DNA from: Corynebacterium sp. BD556
GTDB lineage: Bacteria; Actinomycetota; Actinomycetes; Mycobacteriales; Mycobacteriaceae
DNA length: 64,000 nt
Assembly (NCBI RefSeq): GCF_038452275.1
Contig: NZ_CP141643.1
Location: 124,001-188,000, forward strand
Reading direction: 5' to 3'
The notes under the pieces were generated by a model that saw nothing but the letters and a program-made list of their open reading frames with translations, ran no database searches and was not told the DNA's origin. Made by a program: the position numbers and the translations under genes. The first letter of the stretch is position 1; each line of letters opens with the position of its first letter. This document shows positions 25,763 to 38,376 of this stretch, one piece after another.

Positions 25763-26209
25763 CTATTTCTGGACAGGGCGCCGCAGCCTCATGCGGCGGT
25801 GCGCAACACCGGCGTCGAGGAACTCCTCGCCTTCCGCGACGAAGCCGTATTTGTTGTAGTAGCCGACTAGACCAGACTGAGCGTCGATAAGCAAGTCGCC
25901 GTCCCAGCGCCGGGTGAAGTCTATGCAACCAAGAACAATCTCGCGGCCCAGGCCCGTGCCGCGCGCCTGGGCCGCGACAACGAAACGGCCGAAACGGGAG
26001 CCGGTGGAAGTGGGAAACACCCGCGCGCAGCCAAGCAGTCGGCCATTGGTGTCGCGGGCGAGCACGTGGAAAGTGTCCGGCTGGATGTCAATGTCATCCA
26101 GCTCGTTGTAGGGGCATTGCTGCTCGGCAACGAAGACGTCGACGCGGAGGCGGAAAAGCTCGAAGGCTTCGCGGGAGGTCATCTCGTCTAAGTGGAGGAA
26201 ATCAATCAT
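25763..26209 (-). CDS. GNAT-family N-acetyltransferase, ElaA-like
   Basis: A 148-aa acetyltransferase. The N-terminal LFRLRVDVFVAEQQCPYNELDDID is the ElaA signature. The acetyl-CoA loop is RFVVAAQARGTGLGREIV. Substrate is unknown. It lies 3 bp after the MFS gene and 12 bp before thiO in the riboswitch-led thiamine operon. It may therefore act on a thiamine precursor or simply ride along. Confidence 0.88.
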   Translation of the reverse strand: MIDFLHLDEMTSREAFELFRLRVDVFVAEQQCPYNELDDIDIQPDTFHVLARDTNGRLLGCARVFPTSTGSRFGRFVVAAQARGTGLGREIVLGCIDFTRRWDGDLLIDAQSGLVGYYNKYGFVAEGEEFLDAGVAHRRMRLRRPVQK

Positions 26210-26212
26210 GTC

Positions 26213-27361
26213 TTATGTGCGGTTTAGGTAGCCGGCGCGGATCTGGCTGTGGCGCAGCAGGGCTGCGGCTATAGCCACACCGGAAAGTACGAAGAAAGGA
26301 AGGGAAGGGCCAACGCGCGGCTCCAGCCACTGCATTAGCGGCGGCAGCCCAAAGCCAATATATGTGGCGCAGTAGTACGCACCCAGGATACGGCCGCGGT
26401 GTGAAGGTGGGGAGTAGGCGTTGACGTCAAGCAGCCCGTCACGCAGACACAGGCCGTAGGCGGTGCCCAACATCAGCGTTGCCACCACGAAGGCGGGCAA
26501 CGGCGGGGCAGCGCCTGCCACCGCCACCAGCAGAAAGCCGGCGGCGGCGAAGCAGATACCCACCACCCCGGCGCGCGGGCCCCAGGCGAAGCGGCGCCCG
26601 AGGGCCTGCACGATCAGGCCCGCACCGAAACCGAGCACGGCCGCCACACCAGGCAAAAACACCCCGGTGGAAAAATAGTGCGCAACACGGGCAGACAGCC
26701 CGATCAGCGAGGTAGTGATGGCGGCAAAGACCCACATCGCCACCGGGACTGAAGTGGCCAGGGCCTTTGCTGGCGAGGCGGTGGTGTCAACACTCGGGCC
26801 GGGGTTAGCGTTGTCGATGATGCGGGGCTCATCCCCGGCGTGAAGAGAAAACCCCATCGCGGCCAAAGAGGCGGCGATGGTGAGCACGAAAGGTGTCCAC
26901 AGCGGGGCGAAGACCATCTCCGCCACACCAGAGATCACCGGCCCAGAGGCGAAACCGGCAGTGAGCACGATGCCAGCGACGGTGGCTCCGGCCGCCCCAC
27001 GCAGGCGTGTTGCCCAAGCGGTTCCGGCGCTGACGACGAGGCCTACGCCCAGGCCGACGACGAGGCGGCCAGCCAAAAGTCCAAGGGTGCCGTGGTCGAG
27101 CATGAGGACGAGGTTTCCAACCACAGCGATTGCGCTGCCTGTCATAGCCACCGGGCGTCCGCCGTAGCGGTCTGCGAGAGCGCCTCCGGCCAGCAGACAA
27201 GGAAGCAGCCCCACCGCGTAGATGCCGTAGGCGCCGTTGACTAAAAGAGCCGACAAATGCAGCTTTTCGCGCAGCACCACAAGGACGGAGGCGAAGTGAT
27301 TCGCCGCCCACCCCGCGGTGAACAGGAAGGCGACAACGCTTGCGAACACCTTGTTTTTCAT
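26213..27361 (-). CDS. MFS transporter in the thiamine operon
   Basis: A 382-aa membrane protein with 12 predicted spans of the major facilitator type. The conserved loop between TM2 and TM3 reads GGALADRYGGRPVAMTG. It starts 9 bp after the thiE stop and is followed by the GNAT gene after 3 bp, so it is certainly co-transcribed with the thiamine genes and should respond to TPP. Transport of thiamine, a precursor or a degradation product is an inference from this position; the family does not fix the substrate. Confidence 0.87.
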   Translation of the reverse strand: MKNKVFASVVAFLFTAGWAANHFASVLVVLREKLHLSALLVNGAYGIYAVGLLPCLLAGGALADRYGGRPVAMTGSAIAVVGNLVLMLDHGTLGLLAGRLVVGLGVGLVVSAGTAWATRLRGAAGATVAGIVLTAGFASGPVISGVAEMVFAPLWTPFVLTIAASLAAMGFSLHAGDEPRIIDNANPGPSVDTTASPAKALATSVPVAMWVFAAITTSLIGLSARVAHYFSTGVFLPGVAAVLGFGAGLIVQALGRRFAWGPRAGVVGICFAAAGFLLVAVAGAAPPLPAFVVATLMLGTAYGLCLRDGLLDVNAYSPPSHRGRILGAYYCATYIGFGLPPLMQWLEPRVGPSLPFFVLSGVAIAAALLRHSQIRAGYLNRT

Positions 27362-27370
27362 GGGCTCTAT

Positions 27371-29914
<2,544 letters not shown>

Positions 29915-31162
29915 TTAGGTTAACGCTTTGTTGTGCGGTGCGCTGACATAAGGCTCCAGGCGCTTCGTGGGCCCGTAGGACAAACGGCGGTGAAGCTGCT
30001 CGAAGGGGCCCTGACGGCCGGCCGCTTCGAGGACGGAAGCGAGGATGAGGGTAATCAACCAAACAACGACGGCTACAGCGGTGCGCTCAGTGATCGTGGC
30101 GGTAACGCCGATGCCTAAGGTAAACGGCATGCACAACAGGATAAACAGGACGGACTGCATAAGGTAGCCGCTCATGGAGCGCTTGCCTAGGGCAAGGAAG
30201 GGGTAGGTCCAGGCAGGTGCCGGCTGTCCGGCGTTAATGCGGCGCTGTAGCGGGGCGCTGGCGAGGGCGAGGGCGGCGAGGATGCCGGGCCCAGTCAACA
30301 GGCCGACGCCGGTGTTGCTCACGTAGAAGGGCAACTCAAAGGCGGGGTCGATGATTTGCAGCGCGGCGAGCGCGAGAGGGATGCCGCTGGCAGCAATGGC
30401 GACGGCGGCGATGACCGTCCACGTCACCAGGGTGCGGCGGTGCTTGTCGACGTCCACCAAAACCCCTTCCCGGGCCCACACGTAGCCCAACAGCACTAGC
30501 CCACCGAGGGAAAACAGTGCTATGGGGAGGTTGAGTAAGGCACTTTGCGCAGCGCGGGCGTTTTCCGCCAGGTAGAGAGCCGGTGTAGCGAGTTCCTCTG
30601 TGGGTGTTGCCCAGGGCAGGTCGGAGGGGTCAAAGAGCAAGTAGAGGACAACGGCGTTTAAAACCATAAAGGTTGCGGAAAGGGCGAGCGCGCTGTAGGC
30701 GATGATGCGCAGGGTTTTGGTTTTTTGCGTCAGCATCAGTGCCATGGCTACCCCGAGGAAGCCGTAGGTGGTCATGATGTCGCCGTAGAAAAACACCAAG
30801 GCATGTACGAGCCCGAATAGGGCTAAGAAGCCGTAGCGCCGGGCGAGGACCTTCCGGGCTTTGGCGGCGGGATAGTTTTTGCTGTGGAGGTTGGCGGCGA
30901 CAATACCGAAGCCGAATCCCAGCAAGGTGGAAAACATGGGCAGTCCGCGGACGTGGACGAACAGCGCCGCGAAGACTGCGGTAGCTGAGTCGATTGCGCT
31001 GCCGGTGTCGATGCCTCCCAGTGACCAACCGGGGGCTGAGTTTGAGTCGAACATCCAGGCCTGTGTTGCATTTGCGGTGGCGATGCCAAGCAGCGCGAGG
31101 CCGCGGGCGAGGTCGGCGACGATGAGACGGGGGCGCTGTCCCGAAGTGGTATTCACCCTCAT
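29915..31162 (-). CDS. DUF418-family membrane protein
   Basis: A 415-aa protein with about 10 hydrophobic segments. It starts RPRLIVADLARGLALLGIATANA, the usual opening of the DUF418 (YeiB-like) family, and ends in the DUF418 domain (YPFLALGKRSMSGYLMQSVLF). Function is unknown. ATG 31162 gives the family-typical N-terminus; the open frame upstream lies opposite the protease gene and is not used. The stop at 29915 is directly followed by the TPP riboswitch, so read-through transcription into the thiamine operon is possible. Confidence 0.87.
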   Translation of the reverse strand: MRVNTTSGQRPRLIVADLARGLALLGIATANATQAWMFDSNSAPGWSLGGIDTGSAIDSATAVFAALFVHVRGLPMFSTLLGFGFGIVAANLHSKNYPAAKARKVLARRYGFLALFGLVHALVFFYGDIMTTYGFLGVAMALMLTQKTKTLRIIAYSALALSATFMVLNAVVLYLLFDPSDLPWATPTEELATPALYLAENARAAQSALLNLPIALFSLGGLVLLGYVWAREGVLVDVDKHRRTLVTWTVIAAVAIAASGIPLALAALQIIDPAFELPFYVSNTGVGLLTGPGILAALALASAPLQRRINAGQPAPAWTYPFLALGKRSMSGYLMQSVLFILLCMPFTLGIGVTATITERTAVAVVVWLITLILASVLEAAGRQGPFEQLHRRLSYGPTKRLEPYVSAPHNKALT

Positions 31163-31343
31163 CACACTAACAACACGAAGCGGGCGCTGTGGCAACAATT
31201 CTTGGTGCGGAAAGACACGCGGGAAAGACACGCGGGGGAGACACGCGGGGGCGCTAGGTGAAGAAATGCAAGAAAATACCGGGCAATGGTGGCAAAGTGT
31301 TAAAAGTTGCTTGTTGAGCCTGCTGAAAACTCGAAGGGGAAGC

Positions 31344-32426
31344 GTGACCACCACAAAATACCTGCGCCGTTTGGGCGTCATTGTTGCTACTGCCTGCACC
31401 GTTGCGATGGGACTTCCCCTTGCAAACGCACAAATGCTGCCCGGTGGAGTGCAGCACAATTTCCCGCAGTCCATCCCCGAGGTGCTAAACCAAAACACCG
31501 CCGCGGTGGAGCGGGCCTTGCGCGATGTAGAGGCGGTCAAAGAACAGCTCGAAGGAGCATTCCTGCAACCCCTCACTCAGATTCAGCCGCAGCTTGTCAC
31601 GGACTACGGCGGCGTGAGCCCGGACGAGGTCACCACATTGCCGGTTTTCCCGGAGCCGCTACCTTACGAGGACCCGAATTACCAGTGGCGCACAGACTCC
31701 GTCTCCAAAGTTCTGGCGGCGAAACCGCTTGCAGGTGAGGTGCTGCACCGCGTGCCGGGCTCCTTCCATGACGCTCCGCGTATTCCGCACGAGGCGGAGC
31801 AGGCGCAAAACGAGGACAATGTTTCCCTCTACGGGCCAGGCACTCCGATTTACGTCGGTCAAAACATGTGCACCGTCGCCGTCGCTGGATATGACGATGC
31901 CGGCCGCAAAATTGCTCTGACTTCGGGGCACTGCGGCGAGCCGGGAACGAACGTGTTTTCGGCTGATTCGCCGGGGGTGGGCGCCTCCGGCACCGTTGTC
32001 TCGAGCAACTCAGACCTTGACTACTCGGTCATTGAGCTTGGTTCAAACGCCGAAGTTTCGCGTACCTACAACGGCACCACCATCAATGCGCTCGGGGGCA
32101 AGCCGCGCCGTCCCGGTCAGGTGGTGTGCAAAACGGGTGTTGCTTCTGGGTACACCTGCGGGGCAACTTTCCACGATTGGGAGCACGAGAACATTAGCCA
32201 GGTGTGTGCCATGCCCGGCGACTCTGGGGCTCCACTGATGGCGGGTGACCGGTTGGTGGGAATGGTCGCTGGCGGCATTGCGCCGCCCGAGTTAAACCTG
32301 CCGTGCTACTCGCCGCTGCAGGGCGCGGTTCACGCGCCGACGCGCAGCTTGCGCATGGATTCTGTCATCACGGCGCTGGAGTTGACGGAGGGCCCGGGGC
32401 GCGGGTTTAGCCTGCCAGAAAACTAA
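31344..32426 (+). CDS. Secreted trypsin-like serine protease (S1 family)
   Basis: A 360-aa exported protein. A signal peptide ([23 protein letters not shown]) ends at about residue 29, and a pro-region of about 130 residues follows. In the protease domain the triad is His196 (TSGHCG), Asp226 ([10 protein letters not shown]) and Ser294 (MPGDSGAPL). Cys pairs around CTVAV...GHC and CKTG...YTC fit chymotrypsin-fold proteases. The start is GTG 31344 with GAAGGGGA upstream; the frame extends to 30879 but those codons lie opposite the DUF418 gene and have no signal for initiation. The pro-region suggests a zymogen. Substrate is unknown. Confidence 0.88.
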   Translation: MTTTKYLRRLGVIVATACTVAMGLPLANAQMLPGGVQHNFPQSIPEVLNQNTAAVERALRDVEAVKEQLEGAFLQPLTQIQPQLVTDYGGVSPDEVTTLPVFPEPLPYEDPNYQWRTDSVSKVLAAKPLAGEVLHRVPGSFHDAPRIPHEAEQAQNEDNVSLYGPGTPIYVGQNMCTVAVAGYDDAGRKIALTSGHCGEPGTNVFSADSPGVGASGTVVSSNSDLDYSVIELGSNAEVSRTYNGTTINALGGKPRRPGQVVCKTGVASGYTCGATFHDWEHENISQVCAMPGDSGAPLMAGDRLVGMVAGGIAPPELNLPCYSPLQGAVHAPTRSLRMDSVITALELTEGPGRGFSLPEN

Positions 32427-33192
32427 GCGCAGATTCGTGCAGGTGGCCGTTGGTTGCTATTGCGTCGCCACCGTGCGGGCCGTCCTCGCCGGCCAGCGAC
32501 GTGAAGCGGCCCCCTGCCTCGGCGACGAGCACCGCTAAGGGGGCAAGGTCCCAGAGGGAGACTTCGGGTTCGGCGGCGATGTCGACTGCTCCTTCGGCGA
32601 CGAGACAGTAGGAGAAGAAGTCGCCGTAGCCGCGCAGCCGCCAGCACTTTTCCGTCAGGGCGATGAAGTTGTGTTGGAGGCCGCGCTCCTTCCAACCTGA
32701 GAGGGAGGACATGGCCAAGGAGGCGTCCGCAAGGGTGCCAACGCCGGAGACGTGCAGGCGTTTGAGCGGTCCGGCGTTGAAATAACGCCAGGCGCCAGCG
32801 CCTTGGGAGGCGTACCAGCGGCGCGCGAGCGCGGGCGCTGAGACGACGCCGACGACGGGTTCGCCGTCGACAAGCAGCGCGATCAGCGTCGCCCATACAG
32901 GCACTCCGCGCACGAAATTCTTCGTTCCGTCGATGGGGTCGATGACCCACTGGCGGCCCTGAAAGACCGCGTCGCCGCCGAATTCCTCGCCGACGATGGT
33001 GTCGAAGGGGCGGGCCTGGGTGAGTTTTTCGCGCAGGGCTCGCTCCACTGCAAGATCGGCGTCTGTCACCGGCGTCATGTCCGGTTTCGATTCCACCGAT
33101 AGGTCCGCGGCTTCGAAGCGCTCGAGGGTGATCGCATCGGCGGCGTCGGCGAGTTCAAGTGCCAAAGCGAGGTCGTCTGCGTAGTTAGCCAT
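32407..33192 (-). CDS. hisN: Histidinol-phosphatase HisN (inositol-monophosphatase fold)
   Basis: A 261-aa Mg-dependent phosphatase. Motifs are [35 protein letters not shown] (metal site) and [20 protein letters not shown]. In corynebacteria the last missing histidine-pathway phosphatase is an IMPase-like HisN encoded next to a second IMPase and prfB, as here. Start ATG 33192 overlaps the end of the upstream IMPase gene by 8 bp. The 3' end overlaps the protease gene on the other strand by 20 bp. Confidence 0.88.
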   Translation of the reverse strand: MANYADDLALALELADAADAITLERFEAADLSVESKPDMTPVTDADLAVERALREKLTQARPFDTIVGEEFGGDAVFQGRQWVIDPIDGTKNFVRGVPVWATLIALLVDGEPVVGVVSAPALARRWYASQGAGAWRYFNAGPLKRLHVSGVGTLADASLAMSSLSGWKERGLQHNFIALTEKCWRLRGYGDFFSYCLVAEGAVDIAAEPEVSLWDLAPLAVLVAEAGGRFTSLAGEDGPHGGDAIATNGHLHESALSFLAG

Positions 33193-33982
33193 GGTGCTCA
33201 AGCCTAGTGGCTATGTCGTCGACTATTTGTGCGTTTCCGGCGACGCACCATTGCACTCCACCCGCGGCGACTTTGATTGCTTTGCCGCCGACGGCTTCGA
33301 TTAGTGCTTTGCCGGGTAGCCAGTCCCAGTCGGCGACGCTGTGTTGCAGCCACGCGCCGAGTTGCCCGGAGGCGATGTTTGCAAGATCGACGGATCCCGC
33401 GCCCCACATGCGGATTGTGGCGGCGTCGCGGGTCGCACCGAGCCACGCATTGAGCACTTTCTCGTCGCGCATGCACGTCGGGTGCAGGTAGGTCACCAGG
33501 GCTTCTTCGCTTATCGACGTCTCCCTTAGCGTGCCTAACGTCACCCCGTTTCGGGTGGCGGTGCCGTTGTCGCAGACCCATGTGGTGTGTGTGGCGGGCC
33601 GGTTGATGGCGGAGACGGGGATGTTTTCTCCTTCGGTTAAGGCGACGGCGGAGCAGAAGTAGTCGGAGCCTTGGGAGAAGTTGAAGGTGCCGTCGACAGG
33701 GTCGATGACCCAGGTGCGTTTGCTGGTGGCTTCTTTAGCCGCGCCTTCTTCGCCGATAATGCCGTCGTTGGGCCGCAGTGCGGCTAGTGCGCCGGCGATG
33801 AAGTCTTCGGCGGCGCGGTCGGCGTCGGTGACGACGTCTGAGACAGAGGTTTTGTAGTCGGTGTTCAAACCGGTGTCCCTCATGCTCAGGGCGAGGGTGC
33901 CGGCGTGGGTGACAAGGGCTGCGGCAAGGGTTGCGTCGGTGGAGGCGCGGTGTGTGTCTATGAACGTCTCGAGAGTCGGCAT
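33185..33982 (-). CDS. Inositol-monophosphatase family protein
   Basis: A 265-aa phosphatase paralogous to HisN. Motifs are [33 protein letters not shown] and [21 protein letters not shown]. It probably hydrolyses inositol phosphate or another sugar phosphate; the exact substrate is not readable. ATG 33982 is 41 bp from the divergent prfB start, and hisN overlaps its 3' end, so both IMPases are co-transcribed. Confidence 0.88.
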   Translation of the reverse strand: MPTLETFIDTHRASTDATLAAALVTHAGTLALSMRDTGLNTDYKTSVSDVVTDADRAAEDFIAGALAALRPNDGIIGEEGAAKEATSKRTWVIDPVDGTFNFSQGSDYFCSAVALTEGENIPVSAINRPATHTTWVCDNGTATRNGVTLGTLRETSISEEALVTYLHPTCMRDEKVLNAWLGATRDAATIRMWGAGSVDLANIASGQLGAWLQHSVADWDWLPGKALIEAVGGKAIKVAAGGVQWCVAGNAQIVDDIATRLEHHG

Positions 33983-34023
33983 GCTTCCATTATGGGCGCG
34001 TATCTCCGCTAAGGTGGAGCCTT

Positions 34024-35121
34024 ATGTACCCTGAGGTTTCTTCGCGTATTCAGCAGCTTGATTCGACGCTGTCGACCATTGAGAAGGTGATGGATCCGGA
34101 GGGGATGTCTGCCCGCGCGCGCGAGCTGGAGCAGCAAGCTGGGGATCCTTCGCTGTGGGATGACCCGGACCATGCCCAAAAGGTAACTACTGAGCTGGCC
34201 AATGTTCAGGCGCGGCTGCGCAAGCTTGCGTCGTTGCGCACTCGTATCGACGACCTTCCGGTGATGGTGGAGCTTGCTGAGGAAGAGGGCGAAGCTTCGC
34301 TTGTCGACGACGAGCTGGACGCTTTGGAGAAGCAGGTTTCTGCCTTGGAGGTCCAAACGATGCTCTCTGGTGAGTATGACGAGCGGGAGGCTGTTGTGCA
34401 CATCCGCTCGGGTGCTGGCGGTGTCGATGCCGCCGACTGGGCGGAGATGTTGATGCGTATGTACGTGCGTTGGGCGGAGAAAAGCGATCATAAGGTCGAC
34501 GTCTACGACATCTCTTATGCTGAGGAGGCGGGGATTAAGTCAGCAACTTTTGTTGTGCATGGCGAGTATATGTACGGCCAGCTTTCTGTCGAACAGGGAG
34601 CGCACCGCCTGGTGCGCATTTCACCTTTTGATAATCAAGGTCGGCGGCAGACCTCCTTCGCGGAGGTGGAGGTGCTGCCCGTGGTGGAGCAGACCGATCA
34701 TATCGACATTCCGGATACGGAGATCCGCGTTGATGTCTACCGTTCCTCGGGCCCGGGTGGGCAGTCGGTGAATACGACTGACTCCGCTGTGCGCATCACT
34801 CATATACCCACCGGGATTGTGGTGACTTGCCAGAATGAGAAGTCTCAGATTCAGAACAAAGCTTCGGCCCTCAATGTTTTACAGTCGAAGCTGTTAGAGC
34901 GTAAACGCCAAGAGGAAAAGGCGGAGATGGAGGCGCTTGGTGCGGGCGGCAACGCTTCTTGGGGCAACCAGATGCGCTCCTATGTTTTGCACCCGTACCA
35001 GATGGTTAAGGATCTGCGTACTAATTACGAGGTGGGAAATCCGCAGAAGGTTCTCGACGGTGACCTTGACGGGTTTTTGGAGGCTGGTATCCGCTGGCGC
35101 ATGGACGAATCCCAGGAATAA
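34024..35121 (+). CDS. prfB: Peptide chain release factor 2
   Basis: A 365-aa class I release factor for UAA and UGA. The codon-recognition SPF motif is in [16 protein letters not shown], and the catalytic GGQ in [20 protein letters not shown]. The frame is continuous, so the programmed +1 frameshift known from E. coli prfB is absent. The gene is divergent from the IMPase pair, and ftsE follows after about 36 bp, an order conserved in corynebacteria and mycobacteria. Confidence 0.96.
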   Translation: MYPEVSSRIQQLDSTLSTIEKVMDPEGMSARARELEQQAGDPSLWDDPDHAQKVTTELANVQARLRKLASLRTRIDDLPVMVELAEEEGEASLVDDELDALEKQVSALEVQTMLSGEYDEREAVVHIRSGAGGVDAADWAEMLMRMYVRWAEKSDHKVDVYDISYAEEAGIKSATFVVHGEYMYGQLSVEQGAHRLVRISPFDNQGRRQTSFAEVEVLPVVEQTDHIDIPDTEIRVDVYRSSGPGGQSVNTTDSAVRITHIPTGIVVTCQNEKSQIQNKASALNVLQSKLLERKRQEEKAEMEALGAGGNASWGNQMRSYVLHPYQMVKDLRTNYEVGNPQKVLDGDLDGFLEAGIRWRMDESQE

Positions 35122-35157
35122 TTTTCAGCAACACCCGTAACAGGTAGGGTGTGTTTT

Positions 35158-35850
35158 GTGATTAGATTTTCGGCCGTCACCAAAAGCTACCCAACGTCGA
35201 GTCGGCCTGCCCTGGATAACATCTCCCTCGAGATTGCCAAGGGGGAGTTCGTCTTTCTTATCGGCCCCTCGGGCTCCGGCAAGTCGACTTTCCTGCAACT
35301 GATGATCCGCGAGGAAAATGTCGACAGCGGAGATATCTTTTTCAACGACTTCCACGTCAACGCCCTCAAAGGCAGCGAAATTAACCGGCTGCGCCAGTCC
35401 ATCGGCTACGTTTTCCAGGACTTTCGCCTGCTGCCGAAGCTGAGCGTGCGCGAAAACGTGGCCTTCGCACTGGAGGTGACCGGCAAATCTAAGGCGAAGA
35501 TAGCCAAATTGGTGCCGGAGGCCCTGGAGTTGGTCGGGCTTGACGCCAAGGCCAACCGCATGCCGCACGAGCTCTCCGGTGGGGAGCAGCAGCGCGTCGC
35601 CATTGCGCGCGCCTTCGTCGATCGTCCCTCCTTGGTGCTCGCCGACGAACCCACAGGCAACCTCGACCCCACCACCGCAGACGAAATCATGGGGTTGCTC
35701 GCCCGAATCAACCGGCTCGGCTCGACGGTGGTCATGTCTACGCACAATGCCCGCGCCGTCGACGATATGCGCCAAAGGGTTATCGAGCTGAACTTGGGCA
35801 GGCTAGTTCGCGATGAGAAACATGGGGTTTATGGATCGGAGGCCCGCTGA
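35158..35850 (+). CDS. ftsE: Cell-division ATP-binding protein FtsE
   Basis: A 230-aa ABC ATPase that works with FtsX to activate peptidoglycan hydrolases at the septum. Walker A is GPSGSGKST, the signature [15 protein letters not shown], and Walker [14 protein letters not shown] choose GTG 35158 ([11 protein letters not shown]), which matches family N-termini; a GTG 9 bp upstream is an alternative. The stop overlaps the ftsX start (TGATG). Confidence 0.96.
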   Translation: MIRFSAVTKSYPTSSRPALDNISLEIAKGEFVFLIGPSGSGKSTFLQLMIREENVDSGDIFFNDFHVNALKGSEINRLRQSIGYVFQDFRLLPKLSVRENVAFALEVTGKSKAKIAKLVPEALELVGLDAKANRMPHELSGGEQQRVAIARAFVDRPSLVLADEPTGNLDPTTADEIMGLLARINRLGSTVVMSTHNARAVDDMRQRVIELNLGRLVRDEKHGVYGSEAR

Positions 35851-36752
35851 TGAATTGGTCGTTTATCTTCCGCGAAGGTTTCAAGGGCCTGGGCCGCAAC
35901 ATCACCATGACTATTGCCCTGGTCATCACCACGGCGTTGTCCCTCGTGCTCGTCGGTGCCGGAATCCTCATTTCCCAGGCCACCGCCGAAACGAAGGGCC
36001 TGTACCTGGACCGCGTTGAGGTCATGATCGAACTGAGCGAGGAAATCTCGGCTGCGGACACCGACTGCTCCAGCCCCGAGTGCGCGAAGGTGCGCGACAC
36101 GCTCCAAGCCAATAGTGGTGTTGAACAGGTCACCTTCCGCAACCGCCAGCAAAGCTACGAGCGCTTCGTCGAACTGTTCCAAGACACGGAACCGGAGCTG
36201 GTGCGCGAGACTACTCCGGATGCTCTGCCGGCCGCCCTGCACGTGCGATTGACTGATCCGTCCGATACCTCCCCCATCGACGAGGTCCGCGATATGCCGC
36301 AGGTGGCTGTGGTGACGGACCAGGCCGACACCGTGCGTGAGGCTGCGGGCACCATGGACACCTTCCGCAACGTCGCCTTCCTGGTGGCGGCGGCGCAAGC
36401 GGTTGCAGCGGTGTTTCTGATTGTCAACATGGTCCAGCTCGCGGCCTTTAACCGCCGCGAGCAGATCAGCATTATGCGCATGGTGGGTGCGTCACGGTGG
36501 TTTACCCAGGCACCTTTTGTGCTTGAGGCCGTCATCTCAGTTTTCATTGGTGGTGTCGTGGGTACCCTTTCAGCGTGGTTGACCAAGCGCTACCTCGTCG
36601 ACCCGATGCTGCACACCCTTTACGCCTCCCAGTTGATCGCCCGGGTGCCGGATTCCGCGGTGTGGACGGTCATGCCGCTGGCCACGCTCGCTGCGATTGT
36701 GGTGGGTGGGGTGGCCGCCCAGGTTGCTCTGCGCAGTTATGTACGCAAGTAG
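35850..36752 (+). CDS. ftsX: Cell-division protein FtsX
   Basis: A 300-aa membrane partner of FtsE with four spans: one near residues 20-42, then an extracytoplasmic domain of about 120 residues containing two Cys (TDCSSPECAKV), and three C-terminal spans. MVQLAAFNRREQISIMRMVGAS is the conserved loop. It transmits ATPase action to cell-wall hydrolases such as RipC-type NlpC/P60 proteins (known in relatives). Confidence 0.95.
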   Translation: MNWSFIFREGFKGLGRNITMTIALVITTALSLVLVGAGILISQATAETKGLYLDRVEVMIELSEEISAADTDCSSPECAKVRDTLQANSGVEQVTFRNRQQSYERFVELFQDTEPELVRETTPDALPAALHVRLTDPSDTSPIDEVRDMPQVAVVTDQADTVREAAGTMDTFRNVAFLVAAAQAVAAVFLIVNMVQLAAFNRREQISIMRMVGASRWFTQAPFVLEAVISVFIGGVVGTLSAWLTKRYLVDPMLHTLYASQLIARVPDSAVWTVMPLATLAAIVVGGVAAQVALRSYVRK

Positions 36753-36773
36753 GCGGGTAGACTGCAAGGGGTT

Positions 36774-37265
36774 ATGTCCAAAAGAAAGAAGAAACAGACC
36801 CACAGTTCGACCATCGCGTCGAACCCTAAGGCGCGCCACGATTACCACATTCTTGACACGTACGAGGCTGGCATTGCCCTGGTAGGCACAGAAATAAAGT
36901 CGTTGCGCGAGGGCCGGGCCAGCCTGGTCGAGTCCTTTGCGACCATCGACAACGGTGAGGTCTGGTTGCGCAACCTGCACATCCCGGAGTATTCGCGTGG
37001 CTCGTGGACGAACCACAGCCCGCGCCGGACCCGGAAGCTTTTGCTGCACCGCCGCGAGATCGACTCGCTCGCCGGCAAGGTCAAAGACGGCAACCGTACC
37101 CTTGTTCCGCTGGCGCTATACCTCAAAGAGGGCAGGGTTAAGGTGGAGCTGGGGCTTGCCCAGGGCAAGCAGGACTACGACAAGCGACGCTCCATCAAGC
37201 AGCGCACCGAGGACCGAGAAATTGCGCGTGACCTCGGGCGGAAGTTTAAGGGGATTAAAGCATGA
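36774..37265 (+). CDS. smpB: SsrA-binding protein SmpB
   Basis: A 163-aa partner of tmRNA in trans-translation. Signatures are NPKARHDYHILDTYEAGIALVGTEIKSLREG, HIPEYSRGSWTNHSPRRTRKLLLHR and a basic C-terminal tail (YDKRRSIKQRTEDREIARDLGRKFKG). It lies 21 bp after ftsX. The tmRNA gene is found 690 bp downstream, the classic neighbourhood. Confidence 0.97.
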   Translation: MSKRKKKQTHSSTIASNPKARHDYHILDTYEAGIALVGTEIKSLREGRASLVESFATIDNGEVWLRNLHIPEYSRGSWTNHSPRRTRKLLLHRREIDSLAGKVKDGNRTLVPLALYLKEGRVKVELGLAQGKQDYDKRRSIKQRTEDREIARDLGRKFKGIKA

Positions 37266-37900
37266 AAAAGGCACTCATTACCGGCGCATCGCGGGGCATC
37301 GGCCGTGCCATTGCCGGAGAGCTTGGCAAGGACCACCACATTTATGTTGGTGCGTCGAGGGATGCGAGTGGGGTCGTTGACAAACTGCCGTCTGCCGAGC
37401 CTTTCGAGGTGGATTTGCGTGATCCGGCCGCCATCAGGAAAGCTGCTGCCGCGATTGATGATCTTGATGTGTTCGTGCATGCCGCCGGTCTGTTTCCCAA
37501 GGGCAGGTTTGAAGATCTTTCCGCTGCCGCCTGGCGCGAGGCTTTCGAGGTCAACCTCTTTGCCGGCGTCGAGCTGACGCGCCTTTTGCTGCCAGCGCTA
37601 CGACGCTCCCGCGGCCTCATCATCACCATCAATTCCGGCGCGGGCTTTCATGGCGTGGAGGAAGGCACCGCCTACTGCGCCACAAAGTTTGCCCTGAAGG
37701 GCTTTACCGACGCGCTGCAGATTGAGGAGAAAGGGCAGGTGCGAATCACCTCTTTGCATCCTGGGCGCACCGACACCGACATGCTTGACGGCCCGGAGCA
37801 CGACGAGCGTCCGAAGATGGATCCGGTGAACGTGGCAAAGGCTGCCCGCTTGGCTGTGGACGCAGAGGCGACCGTCGAGTTCTTGCGCATTGCCCCGTAA
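37262..37900 (+). CDS. Short-chain dehydrogenase/reductase
   Basis: A 212-aa SDR-family oxidoreductase. The cofactor motif is KALITGASRGIGRAIAG, the NAG-like segment VFVHAAGLFPKG, and the catalytic Tyr and Lys are in YCATKFALKGFTDAL. It is shorter than many SDRs (about 250) because the C-terminal lid is reduced. The start overlaps the smpB stop (ATGA), so expression is coupled. Substrate is unknown. Confidence 0.9.
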   Translation: MKKALITGASRGIGRAIAGELGKDHHIYVGASRDASGVVDKLPSAEPFEVDLRDPAAIRKAAAAIDDLDVFVHAAGLFPKGRFEDLSAAAWREAFEVNLFAGVELTRLLLPALRRSRGLIITINSGAGFHGVEEGTAYCATKFALKGFTDALQIEEKGQVRITSLHPGRTDTDMLDGPEHDERPKMDPVNVAKAARLAVDAEATVEFLRIAP

Positions 37901-37950
37901 GTGGCTAAAGTAATCTCCTCTACGGCTTATGCACTTCCCGCCGTAGCGAT

Positions 37951-38332
37951 GGGGATGATATGGTTTCGACTCCATTGATCAAGCCAGGGGAAGCGTGCCG
38001 GTGCAGGCTGGAGACCACCGTGAGCGTCGCAGCGAACAATAAACGCAGAGAAGAACTCTCAGCGTGACTACGCCCTCGCTGCCTAAGAGCTAGCGACCGC
38101 GTGTCTGTCAGGCCGGGCTCGTCCCCGTCTTGGTACCTGGCATCGACTTAGGGGACTTGCCTTCCGGCCCTGTCAGTGGGGCCTTGGGAGGGACTTTTTA
38201 CACTGGCTGGGCCCGTCATCTGGACATGTTCGCCTGATCCGGAGGGCCGAGTAGAGACTGTGTGCGGACTGCGCACGGAGAAGCCCTGGTGCGGTAATGG
38301 AGGACCCGGGTTCAATTCCCGGCATCTCCACC
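37951..38332 (+). ncRNA. ssrA: tmRNA (ssrA)
   Basis: The 5' end GGGGATGATATGGTTTCGAC and the 3' end GGTTCAATTCCCGGCATCTCCACC pair as the tRNA-like acceptor and T-arm. The resume codon is GCA at 38045, and the tag reads AEKNSQRDYALAA followed by TAA at 38084-38086. It matches the corynebacterial tag pattern with a one-residue insertion relative to the C. glutamicum tag as I recall it. CCA is not fully encoded. It acts with SmpB to rescue stalled ribosomes. Confidence 0.96.
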
Positions 38333-38336
38333 GGTG

Positions 38337-38376
38337 GCCCCTTTATTTCCCGCCTCAAGGCGGGAAATAAAGGGGC
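38337..38376 (+). terminator. Terminator after tmRNA
   Basis: A perfect 18-bp inverted repeat, GCCCCTTTATTTCCCGCC - TCAA - GGCGGGAAATAAAGGGGC, is followed by TTTCTCCTTTG. It starts 5 bp after the tmRNA end. Confidence 0.92.

Noticed and set aside
30879..31343. N-terminal 155-codon extension of the serine protease
   Set aside because: It runs opposite the DUF418 gene. GTG 31344 has a ribosome site and is followed at once by a signal peptide.
34024..34120. Programmed frameshift in prfB
   Set aside because: The frame is continuous from ATG, with no in-frame UGA and no CUU-UGA slippery site.
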